Source: CANKHA01 sp040877285 (GTDB taxonomy: Bacteria > Pseudomonadota > Alphaproteobacteria > Rhizobiales > Xanthobacteraceae). From it: a DNA stretch of 15,333 bases. Of this stretch, positions 1-6,493 are shown in pieces. Within the stretch, counting starts at the first letter, position 1, and each line of letters opens with the position of its first letter. Both the position numbers and the translations under genes were made by a program. Location of the stretch: assembly GCA_040877285.1 (NCBI GenBank), contig JBBDNZ010000154.1, forward strand, positions 1 to 15,333, written 5' to 3'. The notes under the pieces were generated by a model that saw nothing but the letters and a program-made list of their open reading frames with translations, made no database searches and was not told the origin of the DNA.

Positions 1-412
1 TCCATGTCAGCGAATCCGCCGCGCTCTTGTCCCCCGCCAGCAGAGCTCGGCCGACCTCGTCGGAAAAAGCCTTGGTCTCCGCCGGCAGCAGGTCGCGGCC
101 GATCCACGACCAGACCGGCTCCAGCGCCGCGCGCGCGATGCGCACCGGGTGCTTGTGCTCAAAACCGTCGTCAACGATGAAGGGTTCCAGCGCGATGAAG
201 AACTGGCGGGCCGGATTGCCGACGCGCGGCGGCACATGGCCCGAGGCGCGTATCGCCTGCCGCAATTCCTTGAGCACGAGATCGCTGCCGGGAACCTCGT
301 CGCCGCGCAGCAGACCGCGCTCGAGCTCCATGATCAATAGAGCCCGCGCCTCCGGCTTCAGATCGCCGAGAAATCCCCGTAACCGTTCGATGGGCAGCTC
401 CCCGCCGGCCAT
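1..412 (-). CDS. Conserved hypothetical protein, 3' end cut by the window
   Basis: The minus-strand frame from ATG at 412 stays open for 137 codons and leaves the window without a stop, so only the N-terminal part is seen. It begins MAGGELPIERLRGFLGDL, is rich in Leu/Glu/Arg, and reads like a soluble helical protein. Later parts include FFIALEPFIVDDG (about residues 70-82) and EPVWSWIGRDLLPAETKAF (about 97-115). There is no signal peptide, membrane segment or catalytic motif. From memory it resembles an unnamed conserved protein of Bradyrhizobium-type bacteria, but I cannot name a function. The plus-strand frames over the same bases are Ser/Arg/Pro-rich and look like shadows. No good Shine-Dalgarno precedes the ATG; a CtrA-like box lies 31-45 bases upstream. 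Confidence 0.75.
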   Translation of the reverse strand, partial: MAGGELPIERLRGFLGDLKPEARALLIMELERGLLRGDEVPGSDLVLKELRQAIRASGHVPPRVGNPARQFFIALEPFIVDDGFEHKHPVRIARAALEPVWSWIGRDLLPAETKAFSDEVGRALLAGDKSAADSLTW

Positions 413-442
413 CACCGCACCGCTTGTATTTGAGGCACCGGC

Positions 443-457
443 TTAACTCATACTTAT
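443..457 (-). promoter_or_regulatory. Candidate CtrA-type box
   Basis: The plus strand reads TTAA, seven bases, then TTAT, which matches the alphaproteobacterial CtrA consensus TTAA-N7-TTAA at seven of eight fixed bases. A further TTAA sits six bases away at 464-467. The box ends 31 bases before the ATG at 412, a reasonable place for an activator overlapping the -35 region. This is motif matching only; such AT-rich half-sites also arise by chance in intergenic DNA. Confidence 0.3.
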
Positions 458-580
458 CCGGCCTTAAGAAGTCGTAAGTGGTGGACTTTCAAATGGTTAA
501 AGCGGAGCCGCGGCGGCCCTAACCCCGCTTGGAAAGCGCATTGCGATGGCGCGGATCGGCTTTCGGAAAAGCGCGCGCGC

Positions 581-621
581 AAACGAAAAAGGGCCCGGTT
601 CCGATATGATCGGAACCGGGC
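581..621 (-). terminator. Rho-independent terminator of the glycine-zipper lipoprotein gene
   Basis: A perfect 13-bp stem (GCCCGGTTCCGAT at 593-605 pairing with 609-621) closes a three-base loop. Read on the minus strand, the stem is followed directly by CCTTTTTCGTTT, a U-rich tract. It starts 40 bases after the stop codon at 661-663, so it should end transcription of that gene and insulate the next minus-strand gene. Confidence 0.9.
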
Positions 622-660
622 TCTGCTATTTGCGCCGCACGCGGCGGCGAGACGGATATC

Positions 661-1149
661 TTAACCCTGCGGCGTCCAGGTGCCGTCCGGATTGCGGCAA
701 GCCGTGCCGCGCGCCACCTGCGGCTGGCCGTCGATATAGATCGTGTGCGTATATTGCCGGCACTGCACCCCGCTCGCCACATAGGCCGGTCCGGGTACGA
801 CCGAGCCGTAACGTCCGCTGTCGGGATTGCGCCAGGCGACGGCGGCCCCGGAAGGACCGGTTTCCAGCGCCTGCATCTGCGCGGCATAGGCTTGGCGTTT
901 ATCCTCTTCGTCGAGCGCCGCGCCGATACGGTTTCCGATCAAGCCGCCGATGGCCGCGCCAGCCACGCCGGCGGCAATGCGTTCGCCGGTGCCGCCGCCG
1001 ATCTGCGAGCCGATCAGCCCGCCGGCGAGCGCGCCGACCAGCGTGCCGGTATTCTCCCTTGGGCCCGTGCCCGTGGCAGGGTCGCCGGCGCAGGCCGCCA
1101 GGGTCAGTCCGGCAAATGCGGTCATCGCAATGATTTTACGCGAAGACAT
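661..1149 (-). CDS. Glycine-zipper outer-membrane lipoprotein (17-kDa surface-antigen type)
   Basis: A 162-residue protein with a short positive N-terminus (MSSRKK-like: SSRK), a hydrophobic stretch and a lipobox LAAC at residues 17-20, so C20 is the expected lipidated cysteine after signal peptidase II cleavage. Residues 36-77 are a Gly/Ala-rich glycine-zipper segment (GALAGGLIGSQIGGG, then GAAIGGLIGNRIGAALD) that can pack as paired helices in the outer membrane. The C-terminal half has C130 and C151, the latter in ACRNPDGTWTPQG, as in surface antigens of the RT0821/Lpp0805 type. The exact role is unknown; a structural envelope function is inferred. The ATG has GGGGGTAG about five bases upstream, a tandem 13-bp repeat lies before it, and a strong terminator follows. 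Confidence 0.88.
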   Translation of the reverse strand: MSSRKIIAMTAFAGLTLAACAGDPATGTGPRENTGTLVGALAGGLIGSQIGGGTGERIAAGVAGAAIGGLIGNRIGAALDEEDKRQAYAAQMQALETGPSGAAVAWRNPDSGRYGSVVPGPAYVASGVQCRQYTHTIYIDGQPQVARGTACRNPDGTWTPQG

Positions 1150-1171
1150 AAGCTACCCCCGATTCGATCAA

Positions 1172-1197
1172 TTCATTCTATCCGTTCATTCTATCCG
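1172..1197 (-). repeat. Tandem 13-bp direct repeat in the lipoprotein leader
   Basis: TTCATTCTATCCG occurs twice head to tail with no spacer (1172-1184 and 1185-1197). On the minus strand each copy contains TAGAAT, which resembles a -10 hexamer, and the pair ends 23 bases before the ATG at 1149. It could be a duplicated promoter element or regulator site, or a slippage product. I see no convincing -35 partner. Confidence 0.75.
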
Positions 1198-1322
1198 TCG
1201 CCCAGCCGGGCCGCGAGGCCATTAGCTAGATGCAGGGAATGGGGCGAAACTCTGGCCGAAACGCCGGAAAAATCGTCGTATGGCAGGGGTCCGCGGCCAA
1301 TCGCCCGCCAAAAGTGAATATT

Positions 1323-2696
1323 TTACCCCGCCGGCAGCACCAATTCGGCGCGCAATCCCCCGATCGGCGCCGAGCCCAATTTCAGCGCCCCGCCATAGAG
1401 AGCGGCGAGTTCCACCACGATCGAAAGGCCCAACCCGGAACCCGGCTTGCTTTCATCGAGACGCGCCCCGCGCCGCGCCACCTGCTCGCGCTCGGACGGA
1501 GAAAGGCCGCGGCCGTCGTCGTCAACGATGATGTGCAGCATCGGCGGGCCGAAACCGCGGCCGGCGCGGTCGCACTTGACTTCGACCGCGACGCGCGACG
1601 TCGCCCATTTGCAGGCATTGTCGAGAAGATTGCCGGCCATCTCCTCCAGATCCTGCCGTTCGCCGAGAAACTTCGCGTGCTCCGGCGCCTCGACGGCGAT
1701 GGCGATCCGCTTGTCGCGGTGAATCTTCTCCATCGAGCGCGCCAGCGCGGTCACCACCGGAGTAACCTCCGTCAAGGTCGCGATGGTGGTCACGCGCGCG
1801 GCCAGGCGGGCGCGCTCGAGATGGCGGGCCACTTGATCGCGCATGATGTCGGCCTGTTCGCGCACCTTGGCGGCCAGCGGATCGTCGCCGCGGGAGGCCG
1901 CTTCGTTGACCATGACCGAAAGCGGCGTCTTCAGCGCATGCGCCAGGTTGCCCACATGCGTGCGCGCGCGATCGACGATTTGCCGGTTGGCGTCGAGCAG
2001 CGCGTTGGTCTCGCGCGCGAGCGGAGCGATCTCTTCGGGAAAAGTTCCTTCCAGCCGCTCCGCCGCGCCGGAGCGGATGGTGGTAAGGCTCTCGGAAATG
2101 CGCTTGAGCGGCGCCAGGCCGAAGCGCACCTGGAACACGGTGGTGAGAATGAGCACGACCGCCAGCGCCCCGAAAGTGATGGCGAGCGCCTGATAGAAGG
2201 CGTCGGTCTCCTCATCGATCTCGGTGGCGTCGCCCGCCACCAACACCAAAAAGCGCCCCTCCTCGCCAAGGTCGATCGTGCGCTCGATCGACCGGAGCGT
2301 CTGCCCCTCCGGCCCCTGCGCATAGCCTTGCCGCGTCTCGGCAATATCGGCGCCGGTGGGCTGCGTAAGCTGCGGCAGCCGGCGGTCCCCCAGCGAGTGG
2401 GACGCGCGCACGTCCGTCTTCTTTCCATCGATGCGGGTCACCTGCCAGTACCAGCCGGACAGCGGCAGTTCGAACAGCGGCTCGCCTAGCGACTGGGGAA
2501 ATTTGTCGGCGGGAATATCGGGAGAAGCGACGTCGGCCACCAGCGAGCGCAGATAGACTCCGAGCCGGTGGTCGAAGGAGCGCTCGACGGCTTGGCGGTA
2601 GAGGGAGGAGAGCAAGATCGCCGTGGCGAACAGGATGGCCACAGTCCAGACGGTCGCGGAAAGGAAGAGGCGAAGCGCGAGTGAGTTGGCGCGCAT
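1323..2696 (-). CDS. feuQ: Sensor histidine kinase, FeuQ/PhoQ type
   Basis: A 457-residue inner-membrane kinase that should phosphorylate the response regulator encoded just upstream. Two membrane segments (about residues 10-32 and 168-190) flank a periplasmic sensor domain of roughly 135 residues. A HAMP-like linker follows, then the H-box NLAHALKTPLS with H253. The ATP-binding domain has an N-box NLLDNACKWA (N360), a G1 box DDDGRG (392-397) and a G2 box GSGLGL (419-424). All catalytic motifs are intact and the length is normal for the PhoQ/FeuQ group. It starts six bases after the regulator stop, so the two are translationally close. In rhizobia FeuPQ governs osmoadaptation and cyclic glucan export; that role here is inference. 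I see no clear terminator after it. Confidence 0.88.
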   Translation of the reverse strand: MRANSLALRLFLSATVWTVAILFATAILLSSLYRQAVERSFDHRLGVYLRSLVADVASPDIPADKFPQSLGEPLFELPLSGWYWQVTRIDGKKTDVRASHSLGDRRLPQLTQPTGADIAETRQGYAQGPEGQTLRSIERTIDLGEEGRFLVLVAGDATEIDEETDAFYQALAITFGALAVVLILTTVFQVRFGLAPLKRISESLTTIRSGAAERLEGTFPEEIAPLARETNALLDANRQIVDRARTHVGNLAHALKTPLSVMVNEAASRGDDPLAAKVREQADIMRDQVARHLERARLAARVTTIATLTEVTPVVTALARSMEKIHRDKRIAIAVEAPEHAKFLGERQDLEEMAGNLLDNACKWATSRVAVEVKCDRAGRGFGPPMLHIIVDDDGRGLSPSEREQVARRGARLDESKPGSGLGLSIVVELAALYGGALKLGSAPIGGLRAELVLPAG

Positions 2697-2702
2697 GGCG
2701 CG

Positions 2703-3374
2703 TCAACGCGCATCGGTCGGAGGCTGGAGGAGATAGCCAAGCCCGCGCACGGTCTGGATGACGTCGACGCCGAGCTTCTTGCGGATGCGGCCGACGAAGA
2801 CTTCGATGGTGTTGGAGTCGCGGTCGAAGTCCTGGTCGTAAAGATGTTCGACCAGTTCGGTGCGCGAGACCACGCGGCCGGTGTGGTGCATCAGGTAGGC
2901 GAGCAGGCGGTATTCGTGCGAGGTGAGCTTGACCGGATTGCCGTCCACCGCCACGCGCCCGGTGCGGGTGTCGAGCCGCACCGGCCCGCAAGTGAATTCG
3001 CTCTTGGCGTGGCCCGCCGAGCGCCGCAAAAGCGCGCGCACCCGCGCCAGCACTTCTTCCAGATGGAAGGGCTTGGCCACGTAATCGTCGGCGCCGGCGT
3101 CGAAACCCTGGACCTTGTCGCTCCAGCGGTCGCGCGCGGTCAGAATCAGCACCGGCACCATGCGGCCGGCGCGCCGCCAGGCCTCCAGCACCGAAATGCC
3201 GTCCATTTTCGGCAGGCCGATGTCGAGGATGATGGCGTCGTAGGGCTCCGACTCGCCGAGGTAATGGCCTTCCTCGCCGTCGTAGGCGCGATCGACCACA
3301 TAGCCCGCTTCGGCCAGCGCCGTGGCGAGCTGCCGGTTGAGGTCGGGATCGTCTTCAACAACAAGAAGCCGCAA
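2703..3374 (-). CDS. feuP: OmpR/PhoB-family response regulator, FeuP type
   Basis: A 223-residue two-domain DNA-binding regulator. The receiver domain (1-118) has the acidic pocket EDD at residues 7-9, phospho-acceptor D51 in ILDIGLPKMDG, T79 in LILTARDRWSDK and K101 in DDYVAKPF. The winged-helix output domain (about 126-218) has LTSHEYRLLAYLMHH and the closing TVRGLGYLL. The wording, including SNTIEVFVGRIRKKLG, is very close to what I remember of rhizobial FeuP. The start is TTG at 3374: it gives the standard N-terminus RLLVVEDDPD, has GGAG seven bases upstream, and I found no in-frame ATG near it. A gap of 98 bp separates it from the holin gene upstream, so it may have its own promoter or receive read-through. 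Confidence 0.92.
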   Translation of the reverse strand: MRLLVVEDDPDLNRQLATALAEAGYVVDRAYDGEEGHYLGESEPYDAIILDIGLPKMDGISVLEAWRRAGRMVPVLILTARDRWSDKVQGFDAGADDYVAKPFHLEEVLARVRALLRRSAGHAKSEFTCGPVRLDTRTGRVAVDGNPVKLTSHEYRLLAYLMHHTGRVVSRTELVEHLYDQDFDRDSNTIEVFVGRIRKKLGVDVIQTVRGLGYLLQPPTDAR

Positions 3375-3381
3375 TGCGGTG

Positions 3382-3385
3382 CTCC
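3382..3385 (-). promoter_or_regulatory. Shine-Dalgarno that fixes the TTG start of the response regulator
   Basis: GGAG on the minus strand lies seven bases before the TTG at 3374-3372. With no in-frame ATG nearby and the receiver-domain N-terminus beginning right after, this site supports the rare TTG start. Confidence 0.65.
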
Positions 3386-3472
3386 GGTTGGCATCCGGCC
3401 GGCGGCTTTCGCTGCGCCACCGCCGTTACGCCTCACTTTGCCATTCCGGGCGGCCGAAGTCAGCAGATAGCT

Positions 3473-4066
3473 TCACCTTCTTCCGGCGATCGCCCTCACC
3501 ACCTCCCCGACCAGCGAGGGCACCGCCCCGCCGGTCAGCGCCGCCTGTTTCTCGCGGGTGCGGCCGGAGACATAGACCCCGAGCACGCCGAAACGGGCCG
3601 CTATGTAAGTAATAATGAGCCCCGAGGTGTCGGCGAGCCCGTTGATGGCTTCGGCGTTCCCGTTCCAGAGGGCATGACCCAGAACCGCCGCGAAACCCGG
3701 ACATTCGAACAGCGTCAGTTCCAGCGCGTAAAGCGGCCGCCACCAGCGTTGCAGCGGGTCGTCGCTGGCGGCTTCCGCGCGCATGGTCCGGCCCACCTCC
3801 ACCACCTGCGCCTTGCCGGCTTCCGCCAGGGCGGCGAGCCACTGGGCTTCGGCCTCCCGCGCCGCGGCGGCAACTTGCATGGCTGCCGTTGCATCGGCCT
3901 GCGCGCGCGCCAGCGCCTCGCTCACCGCTGCCGGCGTGGCCGCCGAAGCGCCGAGCGCGTCGGCCAAGATCTTTCCCGCCGCTCCGCCCAGCGGACCGCC
4001 CAGCGCGGCGCCGAGAATGGGTGCGCCCAGCCCGATCGCCGATTTGGCAACGTCGCCCCAATCCAT
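3473..4066 (-). CDS. 3TM holin of the GTA type
   Basis: A 197-residue protein matching the GTA_holin_3TM family by its overall plan and by the run DPLQRWWRPLYALELTLFE (103-121). The N-terminus is Gly/Ala-rich and hydrophobic (IGLGAPILGAALGGPLGGAAG, split here by a weak charge pattern), followed by an Ala-rich charged helix (about 46-100). Two clear membrane segments lie near 112-134 and 147-168, and a basic tail ends in AIAGRR. It should form the inner-membrane lesion that lets the endolysin reach the cell wall. The start at 4066 is chosen over longer upstream frames because AAGGAG lies six bases before it, overlapping the endolysin stop; the ATG is 11 bases past that stop, so the two genes form a lysis cassette. 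Confidence 0.85.
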   Translation of the reverse strand: MDWGDVAKSAIGLGAPILGAALGGPLGGAAGKILADALGASAATPAAVSEALARAQADATAAMQVAAAAREAEAQWLAALAEAGKAQVVEVGRTMRAEAASDDPLQRWWRPLYALELTLFECPGFAAVLGHALWNGNAEAINGLADTSGLIITYIAARFGVLGVYVSGRTREKQAALTGGAVPSLVGEVVRAIAGRR

Positions 4067-4072
4067 GCGTTT

Positions 4073-4078
4073 CTCCTT
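4073..4078 (-). promoter_or_regulatory. Shine-Dalgarno of the holin gene
   Basis: A full AAGGAG on the minus strand ends six bases before the holin ATG and shares its first base with the endolysin stop codon (TGAAGGAG). It decides the holin start at 4066 and suggests coupled translation. Confidence 0.75.
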
Positions 4079-4890
4079 CACGCCCAGTCGGCGTCGAGCT
4101 TTTTGCATTTGCGAACGAGCAGCACGAGCGCGAGCAGCGCCACGGCGGCGCCAAAGCCGATGCCGATCCATCCGGCAATCATTTCCCCTCCCCCTTGTGC
4201 GGAGGGGTCGGGGGTTAAGGGCTGCTGCGTTTCGGTTTTTGTCGCGCTCGCAGTCGCCAGCGTCCCGCCCGCGGCGGCCGCGGCAATTTCACCTTGGCTT
4301 TTGCGCGCCACCTGCTGCGGCGGCACCAGCGGGCGCGGCACATCTTGCGCCATCGGCTCGATCCCGGCGCGCGTCGCGCCGGCAATGCGCAGCGCCGCGT
4401 CCGGCTTGCCTTCGAACAGCGCCGCTTCGCAGGCCCGCCGCCGCGTCAGCCCGCGCAGCTCGACCAGCTTGCCATTCACCCGCGCCTTGTTCCAGCGCAT
4501 GAGCCGCGCGGCGGTTTCCGCCGCGTCGCCCCGGCGGGCATAGGTCCAGACGGAAGAATTCGCCGGCCCGCCGGTATTGAACGCCCACGACACCAGCGCG
4601 TCGAACCTGTGCTGCGCCGTGACCTGCGGCGCCAGCTTCGCCACATGACGTTCGAATTTTCCCATGTCGGCGGTCAGCGCGTTGTCGCAATCCCGCTGCG
4701 ACCATACGATTCCGGGCGCAATGCGCGGCGGCACGCCGCCCAGATTGGTGTGGCCGTAGCCGATGGTCAGCACATGCGCCGGGCAATAATAGGTCGTAAA
4801 GAAGCCGGGCCGCCCGGGGACGGGCTTCAGGCAGCCCTCGAAGGCTTTGACGATTGCGAGGCCGACGTCGCGGCTGATGTGCTGCGGCAT
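4078..4890 (-). CDS. Endolysin, GH24 lysozyme with C-terminal membrane segment
   Basis: A 270-residue muramidase expected to cut the glycan backbone of peptidoglycan. The GH24 domain covers about residues 5-165: E18 in KAFEGC, C36 in TYYCPAHVLTIGYGHT and T42 form the Glu-Cys-Thr variant of the T4-lysozyme Glu-Asp-Thr triad, as in R21-type endolysins. FNTGG (104-108) and GLTRRRACEAALF (147-159) are further family signatures. There is no N-terminal signal or SAR helix, so it should depend on the holin. After a Pro/Ala-rich linker, residues 224-236 are encoded by a palindromic repeat, and residues 238-260 form a membrane helix followed by RKCKK. GH24 endolysins are usually about 150-200 residues, so the tail is extra. 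ATG 4890 has a moderate AAGG upstream. Confidence 0.88.
   Translation of the reverse strand: MPQHISRDVGLAIVKAFEGCLKPVPGRPGFFTTYYCPAHVLTIGYGHTNLGGVPPRIAPGIVWSQRDCDNALTADMGKFERHVAKLAPQVTAQHRFDALVSWAFNTGGPANSSVWTYARRGDAAETAARLMRWNKARVNGKLVELRGLTRRRACEAALFEGKPDAALRIAGATRAGIEPMAQDVPRPLVPPQQVARKSQGEIAAAAAGGTLATASATKTETQQPLTPDPSAQGGGEMIAGWIGIGFGAAVALLALVLLVRKCKKLDADWA
4183..4221 (-). repeat. REP-like palindrome inside the endolysin gene
   Basis: CCCCTCC (4185-4191) pairs with GGAGGGG (4201-4207), and the flank GGGGGTTAAGGG resembles the GGGGTGAGGGG arm of the element at 14819-14960. Both share the order CCCT, CA/AA, CCCC, then CCTC hairpin when read on the minus strand. It is translated in frame as LTPDPSAQGGGE within endolysin residues 224-236. 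I infer that a dispersed repeat was inserted in, or captured by, the coding region. Confidence 0.6.
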
Positions 4891-4976
4891 GTTCAGGTCG
4901 CCTTGCCGTTACGGATGCTCGGTAAATCGATCGCGGGAATCGACGTGCGGCCGCGCGGCGGTGCGGCAATCGCCGC

Positions 4977-5810
4977 TCACGCCAAGGTGACGGTATGCGC
5001 CGTGCCTCCGGCGTCGTTGTTATTGCCGGCGAGAGCGGTGACTGTCGGAGTTTCAGCAGATGGCTGAACGGCGACGGTCGCGCCGACCCAACGTTTCGAG
5101 CTACCGATCGTAAACGTGCCGGGGTTCTCGCTCGCTGCGGTGAGCGCGCGTCGTGCCGTGCCGAGGCCGCAGCCGTTGCCGGTCGAGGTCTTGTCGTCGC
5201 GCCCGTCGGTGTAGCTCGACGGATAGGCGGTAACGGCGACGCCTCCATCCTGCGTATAAGAACAAGCCGAGAGCCAGAGATTGGCCGCCGAGCCCCAAGA
5301 CGGGGCGAGGTTGGGTGGGTCGGGATTGTTCGAACCGGAACCGCCGTTGACGACGGCGCCTTCGGCGCTCAGGCCTGCGCCGATACGATAACACTGGTGC
5401 GCGCTTTTCACCGATCCGGAGGTCGTCAGTTCGATGGACGCGCCTTCCGTGCCGTCCGTCACTCGGTAGCGCGCTTCCAAGCCCACGTTTGTGTTAAATG
5501 TCGGCGAAAAGAGCTGCGTCCAGCCCGTGGGCCATGTGACGGTGGTGCTGCTCGCGGCATAGGCGAAGAAGACGATCAATATGTGCTGCGTTGCCGCCGC
5601 CGCCGCGGGAGCGCCTTTACCGCCCAGCGCCGTGACCCCAAGCCCACCCAAGAGCATGGAGATGTGCATGGCGGCGTCGGGGACATGGAAGCGCGGATCG
5701 CACGCGCGTTTGGCGCTTGCGCCATTCGCGCTGCTGTGTGGCCGGATAATTTCCGGTCTATTTGGAAGAATAATCGCCGGCTTGGGCGGCGGATAGAACC
5801 CGTCGATCAT
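4977..5810 (-). CDS. Phage tail-fibre-like protein 2
   Basis: A 277-residue protein. The N-terminus is Pro-rich (MIDGFYPPPKPAIILPNRPE), followed by a small hydrophobic Gly-rich segment (about 51-75). Residues 75-250 look like a beta-rich module seen at the ends of many phage tail proteins: ILIVFFAYAASSTTVTWPTGW, ARYRVTDGTEGASI, PDPPNLAPSWGSAANLWL, ENPGTFT and a closing WVGATVAVQPS. A role in cell-surface recognition is inferred from the family look and position. The last residues, ending GGTAHTVTLA, look like the beginning of a further repeat cut short. The ATG overlaps the previous stop as ATGA, so it is translationally coupled. An 86-base gap with no clear feature follows before the endolysin. 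Confidence 0.72.
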   Translation of the reverse strand: MIDGFYPPPKPAIILPNRPEIIRPHSSANGASAKRACDPRFHVPDAAMHISMLLGGLGVTALGGKGAPAAAAATQHILIVFFAYAASSTTVTWPTGWTQLFSPTFNTNVGLEARYRVTDGTEGASIELTTSGSVKSAHQCYRIGAGLSAEGAVVNGGSGSNNPDPPNLAPSWGSAANLWLSACSYTQDGGVAVTAYPSSYTDGRDDKTSTGNGCGLGTARRALTAASENPGTFTIGSSKRWVGATVAVQPSAETPTVTALAGNNNDAGGTAHTVTLA

Positions 5811-6493
5811 GCGTCTGCTCCGGCGTTGACCGTGGCGAACAGCGTGGCGCGGATCAGCCGCGCGCCCACGTCGAGCGTATCGTTGGCATGACCGCCCAGG
5901 CGGGCGACGCGGACATGGATGGTGTCGCCGGCCGCCCAGGAGCCGGCCGGCGTAATGCCGGTCAGCTTGATCTTGCGCCGCGTGCCCGCAGAGCCGGTAT
6001 CGTCGGCGGCGACGGCGGTGCCGAAGGCGCTGTCGATGGTATCGCCGTCGCCTTGCGCCTGCATCTCCGCTTGCCAGCGGCAGACATGGGCCGTGGCGCT
6101 GGGGCCTTCCTCCCATTCGATTTCGCAGTCGAAGGTGGCGCTTTCGTCCAGGCTTTCCGGCGCGCGAAAGGAGAATTCGACATACTTCGTGGCGGCGTTC
6201 GGAAAGTCGATATGCTCGTAATTCAGCTTGTTGGTGGAGCTTTCCGCCTGCGCAATCGCGTCGGCGCCGCTCGTGGTCGGCCGCAGGACGGCGCGCGCAT
6301 CCCAACAGCCGATGAGATGGTAACCTGCCCGGATCGCCTCCGACAGCTTGGCCGCCGGAATGCCGCCGGCCGTTGCGCCGTCATGCAGCACGACACGCTT
6401 GTTGGTCGTGTCGATTGTCAGCTCGCCCGCGAGACCGGTGAACGAGCTATGTTCCGCCGAAGTGCCTCGTCGTCGCTGAATAGCTTTTGCCAT
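5807..6493 (-). CDS. Phage tail-fibre-like protein 1 (Mtd-type N-terminus)
   Basis: A 228-residue protein. The first 50 residues, with IQRRRGTSAEHSSFTGLAGELTID split as RRRGTSAEHSSF and GELTIDTTNKRVVLHDG, follow the pattern of the major-tropism-determinant N-terminal domain that attaches receptor-binding proteins to baseplates. The rest (about 55-222) is beta-rich, with VEFSFRAPESLDESATF, EIEWEEG, GDTIDSAFGTAV and AAGDTIHVRVAR, a module I associate with fibre and tail-tip proteins. It probably contributes to host-cell binding; this is inference. The start at 6493 overlaps the stop of the DUF2793 gene by one base (TGATG), and the end overlaps the next gene by four, so this is a tightly coupled trio. 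A longer upstream frame exists but is Arg-rich shadow. Confidence 0.75.
   Translation of the reverse strand: MAKAIQRRRGTSAEHSSFTGLAGELTIDTTNKRVVLHDGATAGGIPAAKLSEAIRAGYHLIGCWDARAVLRPTTSGADAIAQAESSTNKLNYEHIDFPNAATKYVEFSFRAPESLDESATFDCEIEWEEGPSATAHVCRWQAEMQAQGDGDTIDSAFGTAVAADDTGSAGTRRKIKLTGITPAGSWAAGDTIHVRVARLGGHANDTLDVGARLIRATLFATVNAGADA

Noticed and set aside
1150..1322. Terminator after the sensor kinase
   Set aside because: No stable hairpin followed by a U-tract could be found on the minus strand in this gap.
1230..2489. A 419-codon plus-strand frame opposite the sensor kinase
   Set aside because: The minus strand has every histidine-kinase motif in place; the plus product is Arg/Gln/His-rich with no recognisable domain.
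3374..4543. A 389-codon plus-strand frame across the regulator leader, holin and endolysin
   Set aside because: It spans three independent minus-strand features and has the composition of a shadow frame.
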